From: Pseudodesulfovibrio aespoeensis Aspo-2
GTDB taxonomy: Bacteria; Desulfobacterota; Desulfovibrionia; Desulfovibrionales; Desulfovibrionaceae
Length of the DNA stretch: 64,000 nucleotides
Assembly (NCBI RefSeq): GCF_000176915.2
Contig: NC_014844.1
Coordinates: 3,472,001-3,536,000 of the forward strand
Direction of reading: 5' to 3'
Under the pieces are notes generated by a model that was not told the DNA's origin, did no database searches, and saw only the letters and a program-made list of their open reading frames with translations. The position numbers were made by a program, and so were the translations under genes. Shown here one piece after another: positions 13,824 through 23,800 of this stretch. The first letter of the stretch is position 1. Every line of letters begins with the position of its first letter.

Positions 13824-16598
13824 ATGAAAATGACGGTTCTCTCCTGCGCCCGAAAAACACTGACACTGGCTTTGCCGGTGGTGGTTGTCTTTGCGCTGGT
13901 GCTTGGGATAACCGGACGCGCTCTTTACGACTATGGAGAGCGGCTTCTGGGGGAACCTCAAGCGAGGCAGATCGAGGTGGAGGCGGCGCTCATGGCCTCC
14001 CGCCTGGAAGAGGCCGCCTCGGACATGCGTTTCCTGGCGCACAGCCATGCCATGGCTGCCTGGCTGAACAATCCGACTCCAGCGCAATTGGAATTGCTCG
14101 GAAACGACTTTCTTCACATGGTCCGGGACAAGGAGCTGCTGCTTCAGGTCCGGCTTCTCGGGATCAACGGCGATGAGTTGATCCGGGCAGAGGTGGACCC
14201 TGCAGAGCGTGCTTTTTTGCGGCCTGTCCAGGGCCTGCAGAACAAGGCCGGACGACCTTACTTTGGTTTGGCTTTGGAGTTGCCCCGTGGCGCGCTCCTT
14301 GTGTCCCGGTTCGACCTGAATGTGGAAAACGGTCTCGTTGAGCGACCTTTGCGCCCCACGGTGCGTCTGTCCATGCCTCTTTTTAATGACGAGAGCACCC
14401 GTCGTGGTGTGCTGGTATTCAATCTGCGCGGGGCAACCATCCTTGACTGGCTGAATGAATTGCCCAACCAGGAAGGCTGGCAATTCTGGGTGACCAATGG
14501 TCAGGGATATTGGCTTAAAGGACCTTCTCCTGATCAGGAATGGGGATTCATGCTGCCCGAAAGAGCCTCGGCAAACATGGGCAACGCCTACCCGGATGCC
14601 TGGGAATCTATCGGCGGGAACGAATCGGGACGCATAGCCACCAAGGATGGACTCTTTCTTTTCACCAGCATCGCTCCCTCGCGGGCAATCCTTGCGACGC
14701 GTTCTCTGCGCCGGGATTCCGCCGTATTGACTGGTATGGAATCCGGGGACACCCGATGGGTTCTCGTTGCACACCTGCCGCCAGGCGAACTGGCGAGACA
14801 CTCCGCTTCGCTGGGGAGTCCCCTTTTCGTCTCCTTCGGCATCGGAAGCATCATCATCGTCCTGTTTTCGCTGCTCCTGGTCCGGGTCCATGAGCGCTTG
14901 GTAAGCGCCAGAAACCACGAAGAAAGCCAGTCCAGGGAGCTTTTGGAAAGCGTCATGAAAATGGGGGAGTTGGTCAAGGCCAACAGGCGCGTCATCTCCC
15001 AGCTTCACGAGGCCAATGCAAAACTCGAAAGTGTGTTGAACGCCGCGACCCAGGTGGCGATCATTGCAACCGATCCCCACGGGACCATAACCATGTTCAA
15101 CCCCGGGGCGGAGAATCTGCTGGGCTATGCGGCCAAGGATTTGATCGGGCTGCATACGCCAGAGGCCTTTCATCTGCCCGAGGAAGTGAAGGAGCGTGGC
15201 CGAGAGTTGACCGAGGCGCTAGGCCGTGGGGTGGCAGGGTTTGAGGTGTTCGTGGAATCAGCCCGGCAGGGCGGGTTTGAAAGCCGTGAGTGGACCTTTG
15301 TGCGCAAAGACGGCTCAACGCTCGACATGGAGCTGGCGGTGACCCCGATCCGCAACGGATTGACCACGACCGGGTATCTCGGCATCGCGGTGGATGTGAC
15401 CCAACGCAACAGGGCGCTGAGGGAACTCGAATACAATCGGGCAAGACTTGACGGCATCGTGAACGCTGCCGTGGACGGCATCTTCACCATGGACATCAGG
15501 GGGGTCATCACCACGGTCAACAAGGCCGGGGCCGCGCTTTTCGGCTATGCGCCGGAAGAGCTCGTGGGCAGCAAGGTGAATGTGCTCATGGACGAGCCGC
15601 ATCGAACGGAACACGACAGATATCTCGAAAAATATCTGGCAACCGGCGAGTCAAGGATCATCAACATGAGCGGGCGCGAGGTTCCGGGCCGCCGCCGCAA
15701 CAACAGCGTCTTTCCGCTGGAACTCGCTGTCAGCGAGGTGCAGACCGAGTCGCAGCATTTCTTCACCGGCATCATGCGCGACGTCACCGAACGCAAGAAG
15801 GCCGAGCAGGCCTTGATACAGGCCAACAAGGCTCTGACGGAGAAGCAGCGCGCACTGGACGAGGACATGGCCGCCGCAGCCCAGATACAACTCAGCCTGC
15901 TCCCGCAGAAAGCCCCTACCGCGCGCGGGTTCGCCATGGACTGGCTCTTTCTGCCCAGCGATCATGTGGGCGGGGATGTTTTCAACATCCTGCCCCTGCC
16001 CGGCGGGCGGATCGGACTCTATCTCATCGATGTGAGCGGACATGGCCCGGCAGCGGCCATGGTCACGGTTTCCGTTTCCCAGATCATGCAGCCGGGGTCC
16101 GAGTTTGTGCAGGACGAACACGGCCCTCTTGAGCCGGACGAGGTCTTGCGCAGGGTGGACCGCGCCATTCCATTGGACCGCTTCGACCACTTCTGCACCA
16201 TGTTCTACATGATTTTCGACCCTGCGGCGCGCACCATTGTCTCCTCTGGCGCAGGTCATCCTCCGCCAATCCTGGCCCGGCACGGACATCCGGCTGTTCA
16301 ACTGTCGGCGGGCGGAACGGTTATTGGCCTGGGCGAGCCGGTCCCCTTTGTCTCGCAACGCATCGAGGTCAGAAAGGATGACGTGCTCCTGCTGTATACC
16401 GATGGATGCACCGAGCACGCCAACTCCACCGGACAACACTTCGGCGAAACCCGACTGGAAAACGTGCTGATGGCCTCCATCCATCTGGAACCGGACGCCA
16501 TTCTGGAAGAACTGCGGCGGGAGTTAAACCGTTTCGGCGAAGGAACACATCCTGAAGACGACATCTCCCTGATTTGCATCAAGTTCAACGACGACTGA
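13824..16598 (+). CDS. Membrane sensor with two PAS domains and a SpoIIE/PP2C phosphatase (RsbU type)
   Basis: The product has about 924 residues. Transmembrane helix 1 lies at ~12-32, an extracytoplasmic sensing region of ~300 residues follows, and helix 2 is at ~335-358 (GIGSIIIVLFSLLL). Next come a coiled coil, PAS 1 (~400-520, IIATDPHGTITMFNPGAENL), PAS 2 (~530-655, GIFTMDIRGVITTVNKAGAAL) and a C-terminal SpoIIE phosphatase (~690-920) with DHVGGDVFN, LIDVSGHGPAAAMVT, SSGAGHPPP, LLYTDGCTEHAN and HPEDDISLI metal-binding Asp motifs. Such proteins dephosphorylate STAS antagonists. The next two genes encode exactly that antagonist and a kinase/anti-sigma protein. Start ATG 13824, with GAGGAG 15 bp before; a TTG one codon earlier is possible. 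Confidence 0.9.
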   Translation: MKMTVLSCARKTLTLALPVVVVFALVLGITGRALYDYGERLLGEPQARQIEVEAALMASRLEEAASDMRFLAHSHAMAAWLNNPTPAQLELLGNDFLHMVRDKELLLQVRLLGINGDELIRAEVDPAERAFLRPVQGLQNKAGRPYFGLALELPRGALLVSRFDLNVENGLVERPLRPTVRLSMPLFNDESTRRGVLVFNLRGATILDWLNELPNQEGWQFWVTNGQGYWLKGPSPDQEWGFMLPERASANMGNAYPDAWESIGGNESGRIATKDGLFLFTSIAPSRAILATRSLRRDSAVLTGMESGDTRWVLVAHLPPGELARHSASLGSPLFVSFGIGSIIIVLFSLLLVRVHERLVSARNHEESQSRELLESVMKMGELVKANRRVISQLHEANAKLESVLNAATQVAIIATDPHGTITMFNPGAENLLGYAAKDLIGLHTPEAFHLPEEVKERGRELTEALGRGVAGFEVFVESARQGGFESREWTFVRKDGSTLDMELAVTPIRNGLTTTGYLGIAVDVTQRNRALRELEYNRARLDGIVNAAVDGIFTMDIRGVITTVNKAGAALFGYAPEELVGSKVNVLMDEPHRTEHDRYLEKYLATGESRIINMSGREVPGRRRNNSVFPLELAVSEVQTESQHFFTGIMRDVTERKKAEQALIQANKALTEKQRALDEDMAAAAQIQLSLLPQKAPTARGFAMDWLFLPSDHVGGDVFNILPLPGGRIGLYLIDVSGHGPAAAMVTVSVSQIMQPGSEFVQDEHGPLEPDEVLRRVDRAIPLDRFDHFCTMFYMIFDPAARTIVSSGAGHPPPILARHGHPAVQLSAGGTVIGLGEPVPFVSQRIEVRKDDVLLLYTDGCTEHANSTGQHFGETRLENVLMASIHLEPDAILEELRRELNRFGEGTHPEDDISLICIKFNDD

Positions 16599-16612
16599 AC
16601 AAGGAGAGACGC

Positions 16613-16957
16613 ATGGAAGAACGCATGGTGGGGAAGACGATGATTCTGCGGCCCGTGGAAGAGAGACTGGACGCCGCCAATTCGGGCCTGCTCAAGAGCC
16701 GCTTTGTGGACCTTGTCAACGACGGCCACCGCTCCTTTGTCATTGATCTTTCGGCTGTGGATTTCATGGATTCAACGGGCCTGGCCGCACTCATGAGCGG
16801 CCTCAAGACACTGGGCGGCGATGGAGAGATCCTTTTGGCGTCCCTTTCCGTCAAGGTGCGCAAACTCTTTGCATTGACCCGGCTCGATCAGGGAGTGTTC
16901 CGCATCTTCGCGTCCACGGAAGAAGCGCTGGCCGCTCTCGGTGGAAAAGGGAGCTGA
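16613..16957 (+). CDS. STAS-domain anti-sigma factor antagonist (RsbV/SpoIIAA-like)
   Basis: The 114-residue protein is a single STAS domain. VIDLSAVDFMDSTGLAALMS carries the conserved Ser phosphorylation site (DSTGL) that the neighbouring kinase would phosphorylate and the upstream phosphatase dephosphorylate. ATG 16613 follows AAGGAGAG and is 12 bp past the phosphatase stop, so the genes are co-transcribed. Target partners outside the module are not visible. Confidence 0.9.
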   Translation: MEERMVGKTMILRPVEERLDAANSGLLKSRFVDLVNDGHRSFVIDLSAVDFMDSTGLAALMSGLKTLGGDGEILLASLSVKVRKLFALTRLDQGVFRIFASTEEALAALGGKGS

Positions 16958-16958
16958 C

Positions 16959-17384
16959 ATGCACTCGATTTCTCTCTCTATTCCGAGCCGGGCCGAGGCG
17001 GTGCGCTGGGCGTGTCTGGCCATACGCGGTCTTTTGCAGGGGGTGCAGTTGAATGACGATGAAAAGTATCATGTGGAGCTGGCCGTGAGCGAGGCGGCCA
17101 CCAACTCCATGCGTCACGCCTATGACGGGGATCCGGATCAAGAAATCGGGCTTCAAGTCAGCATTGATCCAGAAAGGTTGATTGTGGAGGTGTCCGACAC
17201 TGGGCGGTCTCTTGATCCTTGCCTGCTTAAGTGCGCCTGCCTGCCGCCCGAGGCGGGCGTTCGGGAGGACACCGGGGGGCGGGGCCTGTATCTCATCCGC
17301 GAGGTCATGGACGATGTCCGGGCCGAGCGTGTCGACGGGCGCAACGTGCTGCGCATGACAAAAAATCACAAGGGGCTGAAATAA
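16959..17384 (+). CDS. Anti-sigma regulatory factor / serine kinase (RsbW/SpoIIAB-like)
   Basis: The 141-residue protein is a HATPase_c_2 domain: N-box ELAVSEAATNSMRHAY, G1 LIVEVSDTGRSLDP and G2 EDTGGRGLYLIREVMDDV. Start ATG 16959 is preceded by GGGAG, directly after the STAS gene stop. It should phosphorylate the STAS protein and sequester a sigma factor or another partner. No sigma factor gene is nearby, so the output may be protein-protein rather than transcriptional. It ends 3 bp before the convergent PilZ gene. Confidence 0.9.
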   Translation: MHSISLSIPSRAEAVRWACLAIRGLLQGVQLNDDEKYHVELAVSEAATNSMRHAYDGDPDQEIGLQVSIDPERLIVEVSDTGRSLDPCLLKCACLPPEAGVREDTGGRGLYLIREVMDDVRAERVDGRNVLRMTKNHKGLK

Positions 17385-17387
17385 GCC

Positions 17388-18188
17388 CTACAGCGTGCCT
17401 ATGTAGAGCATGACCATGGTGTTGTAGTTGGAGAAGAGCCTGCCTTCCAAATCCTTTATGGCGCGCAGATACAAAGCGGCAGTATCGTCGCCCAGCGCCG
17501 TGCGGAACAGGTCCAGGTACAACTCCGGCTCCATGGCCCGGCGGAGTTCCTCAAGATCAAGGGTTTCGAATCCGGCCTTGGGCCGATCAAGGCATGCCTG
17601 CTGGAGCGATTCGAGATAACGCATGTTTTCCCGCACACGCTGGTCGATGTCGCCGAGGACTGTCTCTCGAAAGGCATGGTATTCTTCTGGCGTGTACTCG
17701 CCCAGACGCGAGAAGTACGCCGAGAGGTGACGCAGGTAGATGAGGACGCCGCGCTTGAGCAGCACGGAGTCCTTGACCACGCGCAGCAGGATGTTCTCCA
17801 GGGTTCTCATCCCGCCAAGGTCAATGGCGATTTCACGACTATCTATTTCAAAGAACACGCCGTATTTGTCCGGCGCACCACGCGTCAGCTGGAGGCCGAT
17901 TCTCTGCTCTTCGTCATCAGCGTGCCACTGCTCACGGACCACCGAGCCAATGGTCAGGGTGGTTCCGTCCATGGAAAAAGGGACATGCAGGTTGATCTCG
18001 TTGTCCATATGCAGCCGCTCGCGGCTGGCCAGCCAACGGGGTATGGAAATGCCCACTCCGCCCTGACTCACATCCATAAGCATATATTGGAATGGCTGAA
18101 AATCGTTTGTGCGCTGCCCAATGAAGGGGAGCACCACCGAGGCGATGTCGAGCCGCTTGAACCGCCGGAAATCGGACGGCTGGGTCAT
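17388..18188 (-). CDS. PilZ-domain protein, last gene of the exopolysaccharide operon
   Basis: The 266-residue protein has an N-terminal PilZ domain (~5-115) with RRFKR at residue 8 and DVSQGGVGISIPRW near 39, the RxxxR and (D/N)xSxxG signature that binds cyclic di-GMP. A helical C-terminal half (~120-266) has no family I recognise. The ATG overlaps the stop of the GH26-like gene (ATGA), so the two are translationally coupled. The synthase in this operon lacks its own PilZ domain, so this protein is the likely c-di-GMP receptor for polymer synthesis. It is convergent with the anti-sigma gene. Confidence 0.82.
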   Translation of the reverse strand: MTQPSDFRRFKRLDIASVVLPFIGQRTNDFQPFQYMLMDVSQGGVGISIPRWLASRERLHMDNEINLHVPFSMDGTTLTIGSVVREQWHADDEEQRIGLQLTRGAPDKYGVFFEIDSREIAIDLGGMRTLENILLRVVKDSVLLKRGVLIYLRHLSAYFSRLGEYTPEEYHAFRETVLGDIDQRVRENMRYLESLQQACLDRPKAGFETLDLEELRRAMEPELYLDLFRTALGDDTAALYLRAIKDLEGRLFSNYNTMVMLYIGTL

Positions 18189-19228
18189 GGCCGCTCCTTC
18201 CCGACAGGCAGGGCAAGCGCATCAGAGCGGGGTGCAACCATCCCGGCCAGGGGGCGCAACTTGGCCGGAGTGATGCCGCTCTCCAGCCGCCAGTCGTGCT
18301 CCTTGTCTGCATTGAACCAGCACAGTCCGGCCAACCCCCAGCGGCGGGACGCATGCACGGCGTCTTTGATCCAGGTGGTCTTGTCGCCGCCCTGGGCAAC
18401 GCTGGCGGTCTCGAAGACCACCACCGGCTTGTGCGGGGCCAGGGCGCGCAGTTCCTCGTGCAGCGGGGAGAATATCTCGGCAAAGGAGGTGAATCGGCTG
18501 TCCCAGCCATGCTCCTGCACGGTAAAGGTCGTGCCCCAGTTGTAACCGTCCATGCCCAGCACGTCCACGGCATCGTCGCCCGGATAGTAGGCGCTGGCTG
18601 TGTTCCAGTCCGCGCCGTCGCGCACGGGGTGCGGCAGGGATTCGGCATTGGGACAAAACGCGAAGAGCACGTTGTCCGCCCCATGAAGACGAAATCGGTC
18701 GCGTATGTGGCGGAACATGGCGCGGTATCGGCCAGGGCTTTCCGGCCCGTATTCGCTCCTGCCGCCACCCCAGTGGTAGCGGCTCAGGTTCATCTCATGG
18801 GCAAAACGCAGGATGATGCGCCCGCCGCTCTTCCGCGCCGACACGGCAAAGGCGTCGATGTAGTCATTCCAATGGCCGTCAAGAATCTCGCTGGCGGCAA
18901 CAGCGGTTTCCTTTCCGGCTTCAACCGTCATGGGTTCCCAGGTGATGACCGGTACAGCTCCGGCGTCCCGGATCGCCCGGATTCCTTCATCGGGGAACTC
19001 AGGCTGTCTGTCGCCGGGCCAATGCACGAAGAAGACGACCAGGGTAATGGGCCAGCCGAGAGTCTTGTACGCATTGTCTATGGCTTCGGGTGAAGGCTCG
19101 CCATGCAGAGCCAGGCCAAACCCCGGAGGAGGGGGCGCATCACAGCCTGCGAGCGCGACAAGGGCCGCCAGCAGGGCTGCCACGGTCCGGATGCGGGCTC
19201 GGGTATGGAGCCGGAGAATCAGGGTCAT
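18185..19228 (-). CDS. GH26-like glycoside hydrolase lipoprotein
   Basis: The 347-residue protein has a lipoprotein signal ending in LVALAGC (Cys ~29), then a TIM-barrel-like domain: GWPITLVVFFVHWPGD, VPVITWEPMTVE, RIILRFAHEMNLSRYHWGG with the candidate acid/base Glu (FAHEMN), VDVLGMDGYNWG, KPVVVFETASVAQGGDKTTW with the candidate nucleophile Glu, and GLCWFNADKEHDWR. These match the GH26/mannanase-like family found with polysaccharide secretion operons. It probably trims or releases the polymer in the periplasm or at the outer membrane. ATGA overlaps on both sides tie it to the synthase and PilZ genes. Confidence 0.8.
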   Translation of the reverse strand: MTLILRLHTRARIRTVAALLAALVALAGCDAPPPPGFGLALHGEPSPEAIDNAYKTLGWPITLVVFFVHWPGDRQPEFPDEGIRAIRDAGAVPVITWEPMTVEAGKETAVAASEILDGHWNDYIDAFAVSARKSGGRIILRFAHEMNLSRYHWGGGRSEYGPESPGRYRAMFRHIRDRFRLHGADNVLFAFCPNAESLPHPVRDGADWNTASAYYPGDDAVDVLGMDGYNWGTTFTVQEHGWDSRFTSFAEIFSPLHEELRALAPHKPVVVFETASVAQGGDKTTWIKDAVHASRRWGLAGLCWFNADKEHDWRLESGITPAKLRPLAGMVAPRSDALALPVGKERP

Positions 19229-20877
19229 GGCTGTTTCTCCTCCGGGTAGTTAAACCAGAAAATCGAGGAGAGGATCAGGAAGTGGTAGAAACACCAGGCG
19301 GCATTGGTGAGCAGGGCCAAGGGCGTTTCACCCTCGTACCAGAACCGCAGGCCGCCCCACCATGTGGCGGAGAAGCAGGCCACGGCCAGAACAACCTGTA
19401 TCCAGAGGGCGTGCAGAGGCAGCGAAACCGCACCAGCCTTGGGCGTGATGCCAAACGTGCCGCGAAAGCCGAGTATGCCAAGCAGGGACGCCTTCATGTA
19501 CACGGGAAAACACAAAGCCTGAAGCAGGATGCCCTGGGCCAACTCCCTGAACGAGTAGCGTCGCTGGCTCATGGAAAACAGGAACAGCGACAGGGTGAGC
19601 AGGATGTAGGGCACGAAGAAAAGAAAGTATATCTCTGGCTTGGCAAAGTAGCTGGGCACACTGAAGAAAAGGAACAACACCGGGCAGAGCATCATGACGA
19701 AGAGCACCCAGCCCACGAAATAGTGCGTGCCCGAGAGGAAATACTCCCACCACTTGGCCGCACTCATGCGCCGTGGGTTGCGGAAGAACGCCCCCACGAT
19801 GGTGCGAAACAACCCCACCGTGCCGAGCGCCCAGCGGAATTGTTGTTTGAAGTATCCGCCCAGGTCCTCAGGCCCCATGCCAAAGGCACAGACCTTGTTG
19901 AGATAGGCTGAGGACCATCCCTGCTCGTGGAACTTGAGGGAGGTGGCAAAATCCTCGGTGACGCTGGATTCCTCGAATCCGCCCACGTCCCACAGCGCCT
20001 GCCGGTTGAAGATGACGTTGGTGCCGCAGCAGAACATGGCGTCCTGCAGGCTCTTGCCCTCACAGATATACTCATAGAATACGGCTTGCTGGAGTCCGGC
20101 GGCGCGGGCCACCCGGTTGAACTCGAAGTTGGTGTAGTATTGCGGGGTCTGGATGAAGGCCAGGGCAGGGTTGTCCTCCATGAAGGCCACCAGCGGTTCC
20201 ACGAAATCGGGCAGCGGATTCATGTCTGCGTCGAATACGATAATGTACTTCTCATCCTGCGCCGAGGGCTCGTCCTCAAAGCTGGTCAGCGTGAACCCTT
20301 CCGGCGGGTCGCCATGCAGGTAGTGAAGGAAATCGTTGATCATTCCGGCCTTGGCTCCGCGCCAGGGGCGGCGGAACAGGTTGACGCCGATGCGCTCGCA
20401 CAGCGCGTCGACCCGGACGCGATAGTCGGCCAGATCCGGACCGGGTTTGTCGTAGCGGGTGTCGTCCAGGAAATAGATGTGTTTGTTTGGGTAGTTCAGA
20501 TTGTAGAAACAGGTCAGGGTATCCTCGATCACCGCAAGCGGCTCGTGGTAGGACGCGACGATGATGGCGACCGGCGGATAGCTGCGCAGGGGCGGGACGC
20601 GGTCCATTGAGATGCGCCGTCCCTGCTTGGGGCTGTGCAGCACATGGAATATGTTCAGGAAATAGCCGAAGGCGTGGAGCATGGTGAAGGTTTCGGCCAT
20701 GAGCAGGGCCAGGGCCAGCCCCTTTTCGGTCCAGTGGTAGTCGGCGATGATGAAGAGGGATGTCCGCACCATGAGATACAGGAAGATGCAGATCATGGCC
20801 GCCCCCAGCAGCAGGGAGAAGGAGGTGGTGGCCATCACCCCTTTTGGTCTTGCGCCCGGTGCCGCCTTAGAATCCAT
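19225..20877 (-). CDS. Membrane glycosyltransferase family 2, BcsA/cellulose-synthase-like
   Basis: From ATG 20877 the protein has 550 residues: two N-terminal membrane helices (~20-75), a cytoplasmic GT-A domain with the processive motifs YFLDDTRYDKPG, VFDADMNPLPD (DxD), SVTEDFATS (TED) and QQFRWALGT (QxxRW), and five or more C-terminal helices (~365-545). All synthase motifs are present. Unlike BcsA it has no C-terminal PilZ domain; a separate PilZ protein is encoded at the operon end. The start overlaps the TPR-barrel gene by 11 nt. A later ATG (20835) is possible. The sugar is not decided by sequence; a beta-linked glucan-type polymer is the obvious guess. Confidence 0.9.
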   Translation of the reverse strand: MDSKAAPGARPKGVMATTSFSLLLGAAMICIFLYLMVRTSLFIIADYHWTEKGLALALLMAETFTMLHAFGYFLNIFHVLHSPKQGRRISMDRVPPLRSYPPVAIIVASYHEPLAVIEDTLTCFYNLNYPNKHIYFLDDTRYDKPGPDLADYRVRVDALCERIGVNLFRRPWRGAKAGMINDFLHYLHGDPPEGFTLTSFEDEPSAQDEKYIIVFDADMNPLPDFVEPLVAFMEDNPALAFIQTPQYYTNFEFNRVARAAGLQQAVFYEYICEGKSLQDAMFCCGTNVIFNRQALWDVGGFEESSVTEDFATSLKFHEQGWSSAYLNKVCAFGMGPEDLGGYFKQQFRWALGTVGLFRTIVGAFFRNPRRMSAAKWWEYFLSGTHYFVGWVLFVMMLCPVLFLFFSVPSYFAKPEIYFLFFVPYILLTLSLFLFSMSQRRYSFRELAQGILLQALCFPVYMKASLLGILGFRGTFGITPKAGAVSLPLHALWIQVVLAVACFSATWWGGLRFWYEGETPLALLTNAAWCFYHFLILSSIFWFNYPEEKQP

Positions 20878-23800
20878 AGCGAACTCCGGTCCAGAATCCG
20901 TTGGCATCCCATTCCGGCGAGCGGTGCATCAGGCCACGCGCCTCGATGCCCCAGTGGTCGGTAATATCCAACACCCACTCCGCTTCCAGCTGGATGGAAT
21001 TGTTGGCGTCCGAGCCCGTTGCGCCCGTGAGTCTGACATCCACGAAATGTTGCTTCGCCCCGCAGAAAAAATCCTCGGCGAGATCCGCGTACCACTCAAG
21101 TGTGGCCGAGCCCGCCAGATACCCCTGCGGCGTCCAGTAGGGGTGGATGATGTCGGTCACCGTCCCGGCAGTGTCGATCTCCTGGCTGCGGAGCCGCGTG
21201 TGACGATAGTCTCCGCGCAGGATGACCTTGAACATCCTGGGGTGATCGGTCAGCGCGTATCCCAGTGAGAGATGGGCCGCCTCGCCTGAGTTGTTGTCGC
21301 TGTACTCGATGTGTCGGGCGCTGGCCTCCACATCCAATCGTCGTCCGACAGGGACGCGCGCATCGACAAGAAAGTGGTCCGACTGCGTCCCCTTGAGCAG
21401 GGCGAAACGGTTCGCCACCTCGTCCACACGCTCATAGCCGAAGCCCAGCCGGGCCGCGTCGTGCAGGTTCAGCTCCAACCGTGTGCGGTATTGATCGGTA
21501 TCCTTGGGGTCGGCGGTGCCAAAGCGCTTGGCCGTCCATGCCGCCTGACCGCTGAACCATTCGTTGAAAACCCCGGAAAAGCCGAGTGTCCCGCCCAAGG
21601 CGTGATACTGCGTGCTTGGGCCTTGCGGCATCTCCTGCCAGCGGTGGGCGGTCGCGTCGACGCGCAATCCGCACTGCACCGGCAGGGAGACCTGCAGGTC
21701 GTTGCGCAGCCGGACCATGTTGGCGAGGTTGCCGCGTCCTTTTTCTTCCCAGAGGTTCACCCCGGCCCGGAGCCAGGGAGCGCTGCGCCGCTTGTTTCTT
21801 TCAAGTGCCTGCCCGGCCAATGAGTGCTGGGGGTCGATCTCCAGAAGCCGCTCATAGGTGGCGGCCTCTTCTTCGCACAATCCCAGGGCACACTGGGTCT
21901 GGGCAAGATCGAACCACGCCTCCTGATTGTCGGGCCGCAGATCGGTCAAAGCGGTCAGATCGTTCATGGCCGGGGCAAACCGCCGGTTGAACGCCGCCAT
22001 CTTGGCCCGTCGCTCCAGAGCCGTCGCATGCTGGATGCGGTACAGGGGCAGAAGTTCCGCAAACGCCATGGGATGCGTCCGGGCGACCTCGGTTTCGGAC
22101 AGATCGGCATAGGCCTGGAAAATGGTGCCCCCATGGGCGCTTCGACGCGCAATGGCCGCGGCTCCCGCAAGCTGGGCGTCGCCCCGGTTCGCGTCGAGTT
22201 CTTCTTCAAGCCGTTCCGCCAGCAGTTCGTCCACCGGCGGTTCGAGCATGCGGTCAAAAATTTCCGCGGCGTGTTGGCCGCGCTTGTCCCAGAAGGCGGC
22301 CCGCGCCATCTCCCGCAGCGGCACAGGGTCGGCGGGGTCGGCGGCGTGCAGGGCCTCGAAAGCAGCAATGGCCTCGTCGTAGCGCTTGGCCCAGGCCAGC
22401 ACCCTGGCACGGGTGAGCAAAACCTTGGAGCTGTCGGGGAAATCGGTTGCCAACCCGTCGAGCCGGTTAAGGGATTCATCAAAGCGTCGGGCATAGGCCA
22501 GATTTTCAGCCAGCGCCATATGCGCGGGGAAAAACTGGGGATCATGCCCGAGCGCGGCTTCAAGACAGGCTATGGCCTCCGCATGGTGTCCATCGCGCGA
22601 AAACAGATCGGCCCACAGGGTGAGATCGGCAGCGTCCTTTTCAGTGTGGACCAGTTCACGGCTCAAGGCCGCCGGATCGCAGTCGGGTCGGCACATGACC
22701 GCGTAATAATGGGCGGGGGGAAAATCCGGGTCCAGACCATAGGCGCGGTCAAAGACGTCTTTGGCGGCCAGCTCGTCCCCTGCCCGCTCAAGAGCCCTGC
22801 CCAGTTCCACCAGCATGGCCGGATCGTCATGGGCCAGCCGTCTCCAAATGGCGACCGCCTCGGCGTATCTTCCAAGCAAGGTCAGAGCCTGGGCGCGCAG
22901 TGCTTCCACCCTTGGGTCGCTTCCTGTCTTGGTGAGTGGGGCCAGCACAGCCAGAGCCGCCTCCCCGTTCTTTTCCTGCAACTTGACTCGGGCCAGGGCC
23001 AGCCGTGCCTGCGTGTCATCAGGGTTCTCCATCAGCTCAACGCGCAGCACCCCTTCGGCTTCCTCGTATCGCTGTGCGCTGGCCAACGTCTCGGCAAGGG
23101 CAAGGGCCACCTGCGGCTCCGGTCCCTGGGTTGCCACATGCTCCCGCCGGATGGCCACGGATTGCTGAAAGGCTCCCCAAAGCGTCATGACCTGCGCCAG
23201 CCGCAGCCGCGCCTGCCGCGTATCGTCCGCTTTCACCGCCTGCATGGCGTACTTTCGCGCCGCGCTGGCGTGGCCCAATGCAGCCTCCAGGTCGGCCAGT
23301 TCAAAAAGGAGAGTGGCGTTATCCGGGGCCGCAGCCGCCAACTGGTCAAGCACGGCGCGGGCACGTCGGGTGTCCCCCGCCTGGGCCAGGGCGCGCGAAT
23401 ACAGCAGGGCAATCTCCACATCCGCCGGATGCGCGGCGTGCAACTCAGCCAGCAACGGCGCGGCGCGCTCAGCCTGTCCCGACCAGGCCATGGCCTGGGC
23501 CAGCCGCAGGCTAAGGTCTGGCCGTTGCGACCCGGCATCGCGTGCGCGCTGGTAGGCTGTCGCAGCCTCGGCCATGCGCCCGGAAGCAAAGAAAGCGTCT
23601 CCAAGTCCGCCCGCAACGCGAGGGTCGTTCTGATCCAGGGTGTGGTAGAGTTTTTGCGCCTCGTCCTCGCGGCCCAGGCGCAGAAGCACCTCGGCCAGCT
23701 CCAGAGAGAGTTCCCCGTTTGCGGGAGTCATGGCGATGAGGCGGCGGTACTCGGCTTCGGCCTGGGACAGGGTGGACTCCGAGTAGGAATAGAGGCGGGC